Below are positions 32,952 to 42,277 of a DNA stretch of 64,000 nucleotides, one piece after another. This DNA comes from Haliea sp. (GTDB lineage Bacteria; Pseudomonadota; Gammaproteobacteria; Pseudomonadales; Halieaceae). Where the stretch lies: positions 1 through 64,000 of the forward strand of contig JADJAL010000017.1 in NCBI GenBank assembly GCA_016704305.1, written 5' to 3'. Position 1 is the stretch's first letter. Each line of letters begins with the position of its first letter. The notes beneath the pieces are model-generated. The model worked only from the letters and a program-made list of their open reading frames with translations. It did not search any database and was not told where the DNA came from. The position numbers and the translations under genes were made by a program.

Positions 32952-34541
32952 GTGCCTTTGCCGTTTGAATATCTGCCCGCCACCGGGGCACCCCGGCAGC
33001 ATGTGGTGTTGTTACACGGCTGGGGGTGCAATCGCGAGGTGTGGCGACCACTGCTGGCGCACTTGCGGCCCTGGGCGAATGTCACGCTACTGGATATCCC
33101 CGGCGCGGCGCCCGGTTGCGGTTCGGACACCGTGCCCGGATTGCCTGAACTGCTAACAGGAATCCTGGGTTGCTGCCCCCCTAAAGCAGTGTATGTGGGA
33201 TGGTCGCTGGGCGGGCAACTGGCCATTGAACTCGCTGCACAATACCCGCAGCGGGTGCAGGCACTGATCACGCTTTGCAGCAATCCACGGTTTGTCGCAG
33301 AAGAAGGCTGGCCCGGGATGGACGCGGACGAGTTCCGCGCATTTACCCACAGCGTGGCGACTGACCCAACGGCCGCGTTGCAGCGCTTCGACACACTGCA
33401 GGTGACGGGTTCGAGTCGAACACGCGGCTTACTCCGCCAGTTGCGGTCCCTGCGCCAACTACCCCCGTCCGACGCGCTGCTGGCCGGGCTGGCGTGGCTG
33501 GCGACACTGGACGCACGCGAGACCTTATCCTCCCTCGATCAACCACGATTGCATCTGTTGGCCGAGGACGATGCGCTGGTGCCTTACGCCGTGAGCCGCT
33601 GTATCGAATCCCGCATTGCCGGCAAACCGGCGGCACACGTGGCGGCGCTACCTCACACCTCGCATCTGGCGCCGCTGGAAGTCCCGCAGGTGCTGGCGGT
33701 GGCGATTGAGGCCTTCCTTGAGCGCGAAGGCACATTATTTGACCGCGCCACCGCGCCGCCAGAACTGGAAAAAAAGGCGGTGGCAGCCTCCTTTAGTCGT
33801 GCAGCCACCCGCTATGACTCCGCAGCAGGCCTGCAACGTGACGTAGGTGAGCAGTTACTCGCGCATCTCGATGAATTGGCAGCCGCGCCGCGAAGCATCC
33901 TCGACCTGGGTTGTGGCACAGGCTATTTCTGTCCGGCGCTGCGCGCGCGCTACCCCGAGGCCCGGTACCTGGGATTGGACATCGCCTCGGGTATGGTGGA
34001 TTTCGCCCGCAGCCGGTGCCCGAGCGATTGCGATTGGCTGGTCGCCGACGCCGAGTCACTACCACTGGCCAGCGACTCCATTGACCTGGTCTTCAGCAGC
34101 CTGGCCGTGCAGTGGTGCGCCAGGCCCGAACACCTGTTCGCCGAGCTGGCGCGGGTGCTGCGTCCGGGAGGCAGGTGTGTGTTCACGACACTGGGGCCGC
34201 AGACCCTGTATGAACTGCGCTCCGCCTGGGCAGCCGTGGATGCGCATCAGCACGTGAATACCTTCCTGCCTGCTGTCAGTTTGTTGGCTGCCGCAGGGGG
34301 CGTTCCCGGCATGGCACTCAGGCTGCAGGAGCGGGACTTTCGCATGGACTATGGCCGTGTCCGGGACCTGCTGGATGAATTGAAAGCGCTGGGCGCGCAC
34401 AATATGAATCGCAGTCGCCCGGTGGGCCTCACCAGCAGACGCGCACTGCAGGGCATGTTGCAGGCGTATGAGGCGAGGCGCTCCAATGGAGTGCTTCCCG
34501 CCACCTATGCGGTTATTTTCGGAGTACTGAAGAAGCTATGA
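32952..34541 (+). CDS. bioHC: Bifunctional BioH-BioC: pimeloyl-ACP methyl ester esterase + malonyl-ACP O-methyltransferase
   Basis: This 529-residue fusion has an alpha/beta-hydrolase half (about 1-260) with LLHGWGC, nucleophile Ser85 in GWSLGG, likely Asp207 and His238. The methyltransferase half (about 272-529) has the BioC start VAASFSRAATRYDSAAGLQR and SAM loop ILDLGCGTGYF. BioC methylates malonyl-ACP to start pimeloyl synthesis and BioH removes the methyl ester at the end, so one chain holds both gatekeeper steps. The GTG at 32952 directly follows the bioF stop. It overlaps bioD by 4 bases. The same order is known as BioHC in Saccharophagus and Teredinibacter. Confidence 0.94.
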   Translation: MPLPFEYLPATGAPRQHVVLLHGWGCNREVWRPLLAHLRPWANVTLLDIPGAAPGCGSDTVPGLPELLTGILGCCPPKAVYVGWSLGGQLAIELAAQYPQRVQALITLCSNPRFVAEEGWPGMDADEFRAFTHSVATDPTAALQRFDTLQVTGSSRTRGLLRQLRSLRQLPPSDALLAGLAWLATLDARETLSSLDQPRLHLLAEDDALVPYAVSRCIESRIAGKPAAHVAALPHTSHLAPLEVPQVLAVAIEAFLEREGTLFDRATAPPELEKKAVAASFSRAATRYDSAAGLQRDVGEQLLAHLDELAAAPRSILDLGCGTGYFCPALRARYPEARYLGLDIASGMVDFARSRCPSDCDWLVADAESLPLASDSIDLVFSSLAVQWCARPEHLFAELARVLRPGGRCVFTTLGPQTLYELRSAWAAVDAHQHVNTFLPAVSLLAAAGGVPGMALRLQERDFRMDYGRVRDLLDELKALGAHNMNRSRPVGLTSRRALQGMLQAYEARRSNGVLPATYAVIFGVLKKL

Positions 34542-35212
34542 GCAAGACCTGGTTCGTGACCGGTACCGATACCGGTGTCGGTAAAACAGCCGTCAGTTGT
34601 GGCCTGCTGGCGGCGGCTGCCGCAGCCGGTTTGCGTACGGCGGCGATCAAGCCCGTGGCGGCGGGGTGCGACGAAAACGGCCAGAATGAAGACGCCCTCA
34701 GCCTGCAGGCGGCGATGACCGAGGCGCTGGATTACAGCCAGGTCAATCCGGTGGCGCTCCAGGCCGCCATCGCACCGCATCTCGCCGCCGCCCTGGAGGG
34801 CAAACGCCTGCAGGCCAATCGCCTCGCCGGACTGTGTCGCGGGGTGATGTTGGGCGGCGCTGACTTTGTGCTGATCGAGGGCGCCGGTGGCTGGCGCGTG
34901 CCGATCAGCGGGCGCGAGACGCTGGCGGACCTGGCGATTGAATTGCGCGTGGGCGTCATCATGGTGGTGGGCATGCGCCTCGGCTGCATCAATCACGCGC
35001 TCCTCACTGCCGAGGCCATTCGACGCGATGGGTTGCCGCTGGCGGCCTGGGTTGCCAACCAGCCCGGCCCGCGCATGGATCGCCATGAAGAGAACCTCGA
35101 CACCTTGCGGCAACTGCTGCCGGCGCCATTTCTTGGCGATATCCCGAACCTTCCACATTGGAGGGCCAGTGATATAGCGGGGTATCTGGAGTTGGCTGTG
35201 CTCTTGAACTAA
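34538..35212 (+). CDS. bioD: Dethiobiotin synthetase BioD
   Basis: This 224-residue ATP-dependent carboxylase closes the ureido ring of dethiobiotin. It shows the P-loop TGTDTGVGKTAVS (residues 7-19), KPVAAGC and EGAGGWRVPI. The ATG overlaps the bioHC stop as ATGA, so it is translationally coupled. It ends the operon. bioA (DAPA aminotransferase) is not in this window. Confidence 0.95.
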   Translation: MSKTWFVTGTDTGVGKTAVSCGLLAAAAAAGLRTAAIKPVAAGCDENGQNEDALSLQAAMTEALDYSQVNPVALQAAIAPHLAAALEGKRLQANRLAGLCRGVMLGGADFVLIEGAGGWRVPISGRETLADLAIELRVGVIMVVGMRLGCINHALLTAEAIRRDGLPLAAWVANQPGPRMDRHEENLDTLRQLLPAPFLGDIPNLPHWRASDIAGYLELAVLLN

Positions 35213-35472
35213 TCCTGCACCAAGCGCGTATAAACCCTGATTAGACCCGTATTAAACCTGCGCATGAGCGGCGCGCGATCCACCGGGTTATAACCGCAAA
35301 GCTGCGCAACCCGTCGCAGTTTCCGGAAAATGGTATTTGACATCCTCGCTAAAGTGAGGAAAATGTGATCGCCGAACACATGGCCTGATCCGACAACGTC
35401 GGTCGGCCTCCCCCGGGTTGCAACTGTTCAGACGCAACCCCCCTGCAAGAGAGCATCCAGAGGACACTCACC

Positions 35473-37265
35473 ATGCCAGACTACAAAGCGCCGGTGCGCG
35501 ATATCCGTTTTGTGATTAACGAAGTACTGGAATCCGAAAAGTTGTACCAGACCCTGCCTGGTTTTGGGGAGGCGACTGAAGAACTGATGAACGCCATCAT
35601 CGACGAAGGCGCACGCTTCGCGGAAAACGTCATTGCCCCGCTGAACCGCAGTGGCGACGAGGAGGGGTGCCACTGGAGCGAGGAAGGGGTGCGCACGCCA
35701 GCCGGCTTCAAGGAGGCCTACCGCCAGTACGTGGACAACGGCTGGCCCGCCCTGAGCGCGGATTCTGAGTACGGCGGCCAGGGCCTGCCCAGCATGCTCG
35801 GCATCATGATGAACGAAATGGCCGGCACCGCTAACTGGTCCTGGGTGATGTACCCCGGCCTCAGCCACGGTGCCGTAAATACTGTGGAAGCGCACGGCGA
35901 TGCCGGGCAGAAAGAGAAGTACCTCACCAAGCTCATCTCCGGCGAGTGGACTGGCACCATGTGCCTGACCGAATCCCAGTGCGGCTCCGACCTCGGCCTG
36001 CTGCGCACCAAGGCCGAGCCCCAGGCCGACGGCTCCTACGCCATTACCGGCACCAAGATATTCATCAGCGCCGGCGAACACGACATGACCGACAATATCG
36101 TGCACATCGTGCTCGCACGGCTGCCGGATGCGCCCGAGGGCACGAAGGGCATTTCGCTGTTTATCGTGCCCAAATTCAATGTGAAGGAGGATGGCACCAT
36201 CGGCGAACGCAACGCGGTGCACTGTGCGTCCATCGAGGAAAAGATGGGTATCCACGGCAATGCTACCTGCGTCCTCAACTTCGATGGCGCCAGGGGTTTC
36301 CTCATTGGACCACCCAATCGCGGCCTGAATGCGATGTTCACGTTCATGAACACCGCCCGCATCGGTACCGCCACACAGGGGCTGGCACATGCCGAGTTGT
36401 CCTTCCAGGGCGCACTGACTTACGCCAAGGACCGACTTGCCATGCGGTCGCTTACCGGCCCGAAAAACCCGAGTGGCCCGGCCGACCCGATCATCGTGCA
36501 CCCGGACGTGCGCCGCATGCTGCTCACGCAAAAAGCCTTTGCCGAGGGCAGTCGTGCGTTCCTGTATTACCTTGCGCAGCAGGGCGATATCGTGGCGGCC
36601 GGCAGCAAGGAACAGGCCAAGGCCGCCGACGATTTGATGGCGCTGCTGACGCCCATCGGGAAAGCGTTCGTGACGGAGGCAGGCTTTGAAGCGGCCAACC
36701 TCGGTTTGCAGGTCTTCGGCGGGCACGGCTTTATCCGCGAGTGGGGCATGGAGCAAATCGTGCGCGATGCGCGCATCGCGATGCTCTACGAGGGCACCAC
36801 GGGTATCCAGGCGCTCGACCTGGTGGGCCGCAAGGTGCTTGGCAGCGGTGGCAAATTGCTGCTGGGTTTTACCGCGGTGATCGACGAATTTGCAACGCGC
36901 ACGACGCAGCCGAGCACGCCGCGTTTGTGAAGCCGCTCAGAGCGCATGCGCAGGAGTGGCTGGACCTGTCCATGAAGCTGGGTGAAGCGGCGATGGCCAA
37001 TGCCGACAACGCCGGCGCCGGCGCGGTCGATTACCTGATGTACAGCGGCTACGTCACGCTGGCCTACTTCTGGGCGCGCATGGCGGTATTGGCGCAGCAG
37101 AAAATCGCGGCGGCCGATGGCGATGTGTCTTTCTACGAAGCAAAAGTCATGACGGCGCGTTTCTATTTTGAACGCCTGCTGCCGCGTACCGAATCGCTGA
37201 AAATCACCATGCTGGCCGGCGCCGACAACATCATGGACATGCCCGAGGCGTTGTTCCAGCTGTAA
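35473..37265 (+). pseudogene. Acyl-CoA dehydrogenase (long FadE-like form), apparent frameshift near the C-terminus
   Basis: FAD enzyme introducing the trans-2 double bond into acyl-CoA in beta-oxidation. It begins MPDYKAPVRDIRFVINEVLE and has TGTMCLTESQCGSDLG, the flavin/substrate region and QVFGGHGFIREWGMEQ with YEGTTGIQALDLVGRKV. The frame is lost at about 36889-36892 (GAATTTGCAAC): restoring one T gives EFCNAHDAAEHAAFVKPLRA and the normal C-terminal domain up to MPEALFQL. Joined length is about 597 residues, normal for this branch. A sequencing indel is likely. A 260-base gap precedes it, with no recognised feature. Confidence 0.88.
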
Positions 37266-37322
37266 AGGCGCGATTGGCATCCGGTAAGGTGTTCTGATGG
37301 GATGACTTTCTGGTGCCGGAGG

Positions 37323-37353
37323 GGGAGAATGGCTGTAACCGTTCTCCCTTTTT
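37323..37353 (+). terminator. Rho-independent terminator after the acyl-CoA dehydrogenase
   Basis: GGGAGAATGG (37323-37332) pairs with CCGTTCTCCC (37339-37348), with one G-T wobble and a 6-base loop, followed by TTTTT (37349-37353) and further T-rich sequence. Confidence 0.88.
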
Positions 37354-37387
37354 ATTTATGTGATCCACAAGAGTTACAGAACAAGCC

Positions 37388-37603
37388 ATGACCGAAGAGC
37401 TACCTGACAAATCGGATCGCAGCTACAGCAACTCGCTCTATCCCGAGGACCAGAAAAAGGTCGACGAGTTTGTTAGCCGCGGCATCAACTCGGTACCCCG
37501 CAAACCGTTTCGGCCGCTGCGCCTGGTGTTGCTGCTGATCGTTGTAGTGACGCTGCTCAGCATACTCAGCCAGGGTTTGGCGCGCTGGGCGGGAATTTAT
37601 TAG
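37388..37603 (+). CDS. DUF3094 family small membrane protein
   Basis: This 71-residue protein has a charged N-terminal half with LYPEDQKKVDEFVSRGINSV, the basic RKPFRPLR stretch, and one C-terminal transmembrane helix (about residues 47-65). The pattern matches the DUF3094 family of Pseudomonas and relatives. The function is unknown. It stands alone between a terminator and tRNA-Pro. Confidence 0.85.
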   Translation: MTEELPDKSDRSYSNSLYPEDQKKVDEFVSRGINSVPRKPFRPLRLVLLLIVVVTLLSILSQGLARWAGIY

Positions 37604-37629
37604 CCGCGGCGAGAGCGCCTCGCCGGGCA

Positions 37630-37658
37630 TTGGTTCCACGGTACTCATTTGGTATAGT
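37630..37658 (+). promoter_or_regulatory. Promoter of tRNA-Pro
   Basis: TTGGTT (37630-37635) and TATAGT (37653-37658) are 17 bases apart. Initiation would fall near 37665, about 10 bases before the mature tRNA 5' end. Confidence 0.65.
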
Positions 37659-37674
37659 GGCGCGCTTCCAATAT

Positions 37675-37751
<77 letters not shown>

Positions 37752-37802
37752 TATTCAACCTGTCCTTACCGGGCACATAGGTAACAGTTCAGCACCGCGT
37801 GC

Positions 37803-38810
37803 TCAGAGGCCGACTTTCGATGTCGCCCCCTCAACTTCCCGCACCAGCCTGGGCACCATATAACCCGGCAACCGGGCCTTCAGACCCTCCAGCAGCATGC
37901 GCGCGTGGTGTTCCGGCACGTCGAAGTGCGCCGCGCCCTGCACCTTGTCAAGCAGGTGCAGGTAGTACGGCAGGACGCCGGTGGCGAACAGGCGCTGGCA
38001 CAGTGCCAGTTGCGCCTCCAGGGTGTCGTTGATGTCGGCCAACAGCACGGACTGGTTTAGCAGCGTGATGCCGCGGGAGCGCAGCGCAGCCAGCGCGGAT
38101 GCGACGGATTCATCCATTTCGCTGGCGTGGTTGCAATGGATGACCACAATGGTTTGCAAGCGGGGGTGCGTGATCGCATCCAGCAGCGAATCGGTGATGC
38201 GCGCCGGAATCACCACGGGGAGTCGGGTGTGGATGCGCAGGCGGCGCACATGCGCTATCCCGGCAATCTGCGCCACCAGTCCTTGCAGCTGTTCATCGGT
38301 AGCTACCAGCGGGTCGCCGCCACTCAGGATCACTTCCTCAATGCTCTTGTCGTCCCTGATCAGTTGTAGCGCTTCACGCCATTGCTGGCGGCTGTTCTGG
38401 TTTTCGCTGTACGGAAAATGACGGCGGAAGCAGTAGCGACAGTTGACGGCGCACCCGCTGCTGACGATCAGCAATACCCGTCCGTGGTATTTGTGGATGA
38501 TGCCGCGGTGGGGATTCGCCGCGCCGGTTTCGCCCACGGGGTCGGTGCTGTAGCCGGGGGCATCGAGCATTTCCTGCGCGGTGGACAGCACCTGTAGCAA
38601 CAGTGGGTCGCGCGGGTCGCCGTAGCGCATTCTTTGCACAAAACAGCGCGGCACCTTCAGGGCGAAGCTCTCGTCGGCACCGCCCGCGTGTCCGACCTCA
38701 TCCACATTGAGTCCCAGAATACGCAGCAATTCAGCGCGTGAGGTAACGACATTACGCAACTGGTGCTGCCAATCGTCGGTGGGTTTTACAAGATGGGTGG
38801 TCAGTGGCAC
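37803..38810 (-). CDS. epmB: EF-P beta-lysylation protein EpmB (lysine 2,3-aminomutase-like)
   Basis: This 335-residue radical-SAM protein has cluster motif CAVNCRYC (CxxxCxxC) followed by FRRHFPY, and EVILSGGDPL. It converts (S)-alpha-lysine to (R)-beta-lysine for modification of elongation factor P. A GTG start at 38810 gives the N-terminus MPLTTHLVKPTDDWQHQL, with GAGG 6 bases upstream; the longer antisense frame upstream overlaps the next gene and is not used. efp and epmA are not in the window. Confidence 0.93.
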   Translation of the reverse strand: MPLTTHLVKPTDDWQHQLRNVVTSRAELLRILGLNVDEVGHAGGADESFALKVPRCFVQRMRYGDPRDPLLLQVLSTAQEMLDAPGYSTDPVGETGAANPHRGIIHKYHGRVLLIVSSGCAVNCRYCFRRHFPYSENQNSRQQWREALQLIRDDKSIEEVILSGGDPLVATDEQLQGLVAQIAGIAHVRRLRIHTRLPVVIPARITDSLLDAITHPRLQTIVVIHCNHASEMDESVASALAALRSRGITLLNQSVLLADINDTLEAQLALCQRLFATGVLPYYLHLLDKVQGAAHFDVPEHHARMLLEGLKARLPGYMVPRLVREVEGATSKVGL

Positions 38811-38972
38811 AAAGAGCCTCGGGGGGAGCCTGTGAAGCGCAGGGCATTGTAGCAACGAACAGCCCGCCCGTCTGATACCTTGGCAACTGAAAGGGCGTAA
38901 CTTATGCAAAGTCCTTGAACCGCGCTTGATTCTGCTGCGATACTCAAAGCCTGAAGGTCGCCAGGAGGAGCT

Positions 38973-40325
38973 ATGGATTCGGAAACGCAGGCAATTAGGG
39001 ACTGGCTGAGGGAGCACAGTATCTCGGAAGTGGAGTGTCTGGTTCCCGACATGACCGGGAATGCGCGCGGCAAGTTTATTCCGGCTCCCCAGTATCTCGC
39101 GAGCGGCCAGCCGCGCTTGCCGGAGGGCATCCTGATCCAGTCGGTGACGGGTCAGTACTGCGAGGAACATTGGGACCTGGTTGAACCGACGGATTCCGAC
39201 ATGATCCTCAAGCCGGACATCACCACCATGCGCGTTGTACCCTGGGCGCGCGAACCCACGGCCCAGATCATCCACGATTGCTACACGCGCGGCGGCGAGC
39301 TGCATCCGCTGTCCACGCGCAATGTGTTGCGCCGTGTACTGGATCTGTATGCGCAGCAGGGCCTGCAACCGGTGGTCGCGCCGGAAGTCGAGTTCTTTCT
39401 GGTCGCGAAGAATACGGATCCGGACTATGAACTCTCCGCGCCGCAGGGCCGCTCGGGGCGCGCGGAGACGTCGCGCAGGTCTTACAGTATCGACGCGGTT
39501 GCGGAATTTGAGGATTTTGTTGAAGACATCTACGACTATGCCGAGGCACAGGGCCTGCAGGTCGGCGCGCTGATCCACGAGGACGGCGCCGCGCAGATGG
39601 AGATGAACTTTGAGCACGGCGACCCGATGAGCCTGGCGGACCAGGTCTTCGTGTTCAAGCGTACCGTCAGGGAAACCGCGCACAAATATGGCATGTACGC
39701 CACCTTCATGGCCAAGCCCATGCAGCGTGAAACCGGCAGTGCGATGCATATTCACCAGAGCGTGTTGCGCACGGCGACCGGTGAAAACATTTTCAGCGAT
39801 GGCAAGGGTGGCTTTTCCGACACGTTCCTCAGTTATATCGCCGGCCTGCAGCACTACACGCCGCAGCTCATCAGCCTCTACGCGCCCAACGTGAATTCCT
39901 ATCGGCGCCTGGCGCCAGAGGTGGCCGCGCCGATTAACCTGTACTGGGGTGTCGACAACCGCACCACCGGGTTTCGCGTGCCTCGCAGCCCCGCCGATGC
40001 GACGCGCATCGAAAACCGCTTTCCGGGCGCGGATGTGAATCCGTACCTCGCGTTCGCGGCGACGCTGGCCAGTGGTTATCTCGGCATGCAGAAAAAACTG
40101 GTGCCGACCGAGCCGCACCAGGGCACCGCCAATGAAGATGCCGACGTCGAGGTGGTCCGTACTCTGGAGGAGGGTCTGCGCCATTTGCAGGAAGCGCCGG
40201 AGGTGCGCGAGATATTGGGGGACCTGTTCCTGCGTGCCTACAGCGCGGTCAAGCGGCAGGAGTTCGAGGAGTTTAACCGGGTCATCAGTTCCTGGGAGCG
40301 CGAACACCTGTTACTGCAGGTCTGA
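38973..40325 (+). CDS. Glutamine synthetase family protein (gamma-glutamylpolyamine synthetase-like)
   Basis: This 450-residue protein has the glutamine synthetase fold: metal/substrate residues in APEVEFFL, GALIHEDGAAQMEMNF, the catalytic KPMQRETGSAMHIHQS, and NRTTGFRVPRS. The sequence is closer to the PuuA/GlnA3-like ligases that glutamylate putrescine or other amines than to true GlnA. The ATG at 38973 is preceded by AGGAGG. The substrate is an inference; no puu catabolic genes are adjacent. Confidence 0.88.
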   Translation: MDSETQAIRDWLREHSISEVECLVPDMTGNARGKFIPAPQYLASGQPRLPEGILIQSVTGQYCEEHWDLVEPTDSDMILKPDITTMRVVPWAREPTAQIIHDCYTRGGELHPLSTRNVLRRVLDLYAQQGLQPVVAPEVEFFLVAKNTDPDYELSAPQGRSGRAETSRRSYSIDAVAEFEDFVEDIYDYAEAQGLQVGALIHEDGAAQMEMNFEHGDPMSLADQVFVFKRTVRETAHKYGMYATFMAKPMQRETGSAMHIHQSVLRTATGENIFSDGKGGFSDTFLSYIAGLQHYTPQLISLYAPNVNSYRRLAPEVAAPINLYWGVDNRTTGFRVPRSPADATRIENRFPGADVNPYLAFAATLASGYLGMQKKLVPTEPHQGTANEDADVEVVRTLEEGLRHLQEAPEVREILGDLFLRAYSAVKRQEFEEFNRVISSWEREHLLLQV

Positions 40326-40428
40326 ATTGCGCAGAGTGGACAATACCCTGCAGTCCTTTGCGCCGCTGGTCGGCGCGCGCTTTGCCCATCAAACACGACT
40401 CGGCCTGCCACAGGCCTAAGGAAGAATC

Positions 40429-41511
40429 ATGTTCAGTACCGATGACTTGTGCAGCCTGCGCTGGGACGCGGTCAGTGCAAAGGTTGAGGTGATCGACCAG
40501 ACGTTGCTGCCGCACACGCTGCGCTGGTGTCACCTCGATTCCCTGTCGGCGTTCTGTCATGCCATCAGCAACATGCAGGTGCGTGGTGCGCCGCTGATCG
40601 GGATCACAGCCGCGTTCGGGTTGGCGCACGCGCTGTCAGACGATGCCTCCGACGACAATCTCGCGCGCGCCAGCGCCGCGCTGCTGGCAACGCGCCCCAC
40701 GGCGGTCAACCTGCGTTGGGCGCTGGAGCAAGTGACCGCAGCTGTGCAAATTCTGCCGCCGTCGGCGCGTGCCCGGGTTGCGCTGGAGACGGCCCGCGTC
40801 CTGCGCGAAGAGGATATCGCCAACTGTGAGCGCATCGGCGACAACGGACTGAAGTTATTGCAACCGTTGGTGTCGGGTGATCGCCTGAATATCATGACGC
40901 ACTGCAATGCCGGCTGGCTGGCCACCGTCCAGTGGGGTACCGCACTGGCGCCCATCTACAAGGCCCACGCCAGCGGTATTCCCGTGCATGTGTGGGTGTC
41001 CGAGACGCGACCGCGCAACCAGGGGACGAATCTCACCGCGTGGGAATTGCACCGGGCGGGCGTGCCTTGCACCATCGTCACGGATAACAGCTGCGGCCAG
41101 TTGATGCGCCAGGGGCGGGTGGACTGTGTGATTGTCGGCAGTGATCGCACCGCCGCCAATGGCGATGTATGCAACAAGATCGGAACCTACCTCAAGGCCC
41201 TGTCCGCGCGCGCCAACGCCATCCCGTTCTATGTGGCGCTGCCGGAATCGACCATCGACTGGACCTGTCCCGGCGGCGACCAGATTCCTATTGAAGAGCG
41301 CGATGAAGCGGAAGTGCTGAGCATTGCGGGAGTCGATGCCGCAGGCGAGTTGCGTGAAGTGAACCTCGCTGCCGCACACAGTCGTGCGTTGAATCCCGCG
41401 TTCGATGTAACGCCGTCGGATCTGGTCAGTGCGCTGATTACCGAACACGGCAATTTCGCAGCGAGCGCGCAAGGCTTACAACAGCTGCGAACAGTAATGA
41501 CCGGTGTTTGA
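40429..41511 (+). CDS. mtnA: S-methyl-5-thioribose-1-phosphate isomerase
   Basis: This 360-residue eIF2B-like isomerase of methionine salvage converts methylthioribose-1-P to methylthioribulose-1-P. It shows MQVRGAPLIG, the catalytic cysteine in MTHCNAGWLAT, and the catalytic aspartate in GSDRTAANGDVCNKIGTY. AAGGA lies before the ATG at 40429. No other mtn gene is adjacent. Confidence 0.94.
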   Translation: MFSTDDLCSLRWDAVSAKVEVIDQTLLPHTLRWCHLDSLSAFCHAISNMQVRGAPLIGITAAFGLAHALSDDASDDNLARASAALLATRPTAVNLRWALEQVTAAVQILPPSARARVALETARVLREEDIANCERIGDNGLKLLQPLVSGDRLNIMTHCNAGWLATVQWGTALAPIYKAHASGIPVHVWVSETRPRNQGTNLTAWELHRAGVPCTIVTDNSCGQLMRQGRVDCVIVGSDRTAANGDVCNKIGTYLKALSARANAIPFYVALPESTIDWTCPGGDQIPIEERDEAEVLSIAGVDAAGELREVNLAAAHSRALNPAFDVTPSDLVSALITEHGNFAASAQGLQQLRTVMTGV

Positions 41512-41514
41512 TGG

Positions 41515-41549
41515 TGGCAGTACTGAGTGGGAGGGACGTCCCACTGCCA
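41515..41549. terminator. Hairpin between convergent mtnA and the small gene
   Basis: TGGCAGT and ACTGCCA at the ends, with GTGGGA/TCCCAC inside (41527-41532 with 41539-41544), form alternative stems in the 40-base gap between two converging genes. A long T run is missing, so function as a terminator is tentative. Confidence 0.4.
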
Positions 41550-41551
41550 GT

Positions 41552-41773
41552 TTAGTTGTAATCCAGATGTAGGTCGTAGTCACCCAACTCATCGCGCAAA
41601 CGTTTCTCTTCCAGCCGCTGCTCGGCCATGCGACGCTTTTGCACGAGGATTTGCTTCTCGGTGGACATCGGCACCAGGTCCTGCAGTATTTCGTCTGGTA
41701 TGTCCCCAAGCGCCGGCTCGAAGATATCTTCGAGTGGCTCAGGTGCCGAAGATTCGTGGTTACGTTCTCCCAT
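41552..41773 (-). CDS. Small acidic protein, possibly PA3496-like
   Basis: This 73-residue soluble protein has an acidic N-terminal half and a charged helix QKRRMAEQRLEEKRLRDELG ending DYDLHLDYN. This resembles the small PA3496-type family of pseudomonads (putative envelope integrity proteins), but the match is from memory of the pattern only. GGGAGG-type sequence lies just before the start codon. Confidence 0.6.
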   Translation of the reverse strand: MGERNHESSAPEPLEDIFEPALGDIPDEILQDLVPMSTEKQILVQKRRMAEQRLEEKRLRDELGDYDLHLDYN

Positions 41774-42277
41774 AAATCACCTCCCGATGATTTAGAAACA
41801 GACAACTTTGCGACACAGCATGCTCACTGGCCGCTCGGGGCGAGTAAATCAAAAATACGGGAGTGGAACAACGAAATAATTTTGTCAGTTTTGCGCATAT
41901 CCTCACATGCACGCACATAACTGCGCAGAGTCGTGCGCAAGAGTCCGGCGATCCGCTGCCATCCATGGCCGTCCCTGCGCACCAGGTAACTTCCGTGTTG
42001 TATCCTTCCCTGGACTGACATCAGCGCTAGCGGATCGCCGGACAGATGCTGGAGCAATATTGGTGCCAGTTGTGAGCGCCAGTATTTGCGCCGCCCGCCA
42101 GCTGCAAACGTCCGCAAGTCCTTTGTCCAAAGTTGTCCGCGCTTGTCCGCGCGGCAGCGGACACGCAATACGCAAGCGCCACGCTGCACATATTTTTGCG
42201 CGGGCTTGCGACACAAGTGGGGGCTGGTTAGAGTGGCTCCTCTCTTATACCCGCCGCTATCTTTTCGAGGAGTAAAT
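41774..42277. other. Gene-free 504-base region upstream of gcvT
   Basis: No convincing gene is seen; a minus-strand open frame here is doubtful. It holds a 14-base inverted repeat (next entry) and several GTCCGCG repeats near 42120-42170. A possible promoter TTGCGA (42206-42211), 17 bases, TAGAGT (42229-42234) precedes gcvT. No glycine riboswitch pattern was recognised. Confidence 0.6.
41944..42042. repeat. 14-base perfect inverted repeat with 71-base middle
   Basis: TCCGGCGATCCGCT (41944-41957) is exactly complementary to AGCGGATCGCCGGA (42029-42042). The middle begins GCCATCCATGGC, faintly like the inner part of the family II hairpins. The function is unknown. Confidence 0.75.

Noticed and set aside
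32952..34541. BioH-BioC fusion as a new gene architecture
   Set aside because: The same BioHC order is already known from Saccharophagus and Teredinibacter, so it is a lineage marker and not novel.
37803..40307. Very long minus-strand frame joining epmB to sequence opposite the glutamine-synthetase-like gene
   Set aside because: Only the part from the GTG at 38810 is homologous to EpmB; the rest is antisense to a conserved gene.
42100..42277. Glycine riboswitch upstream of gcvT
   Set aside because: No conserved glycine aptamer core was recognised; only an ordinary promoter candidate is seen.
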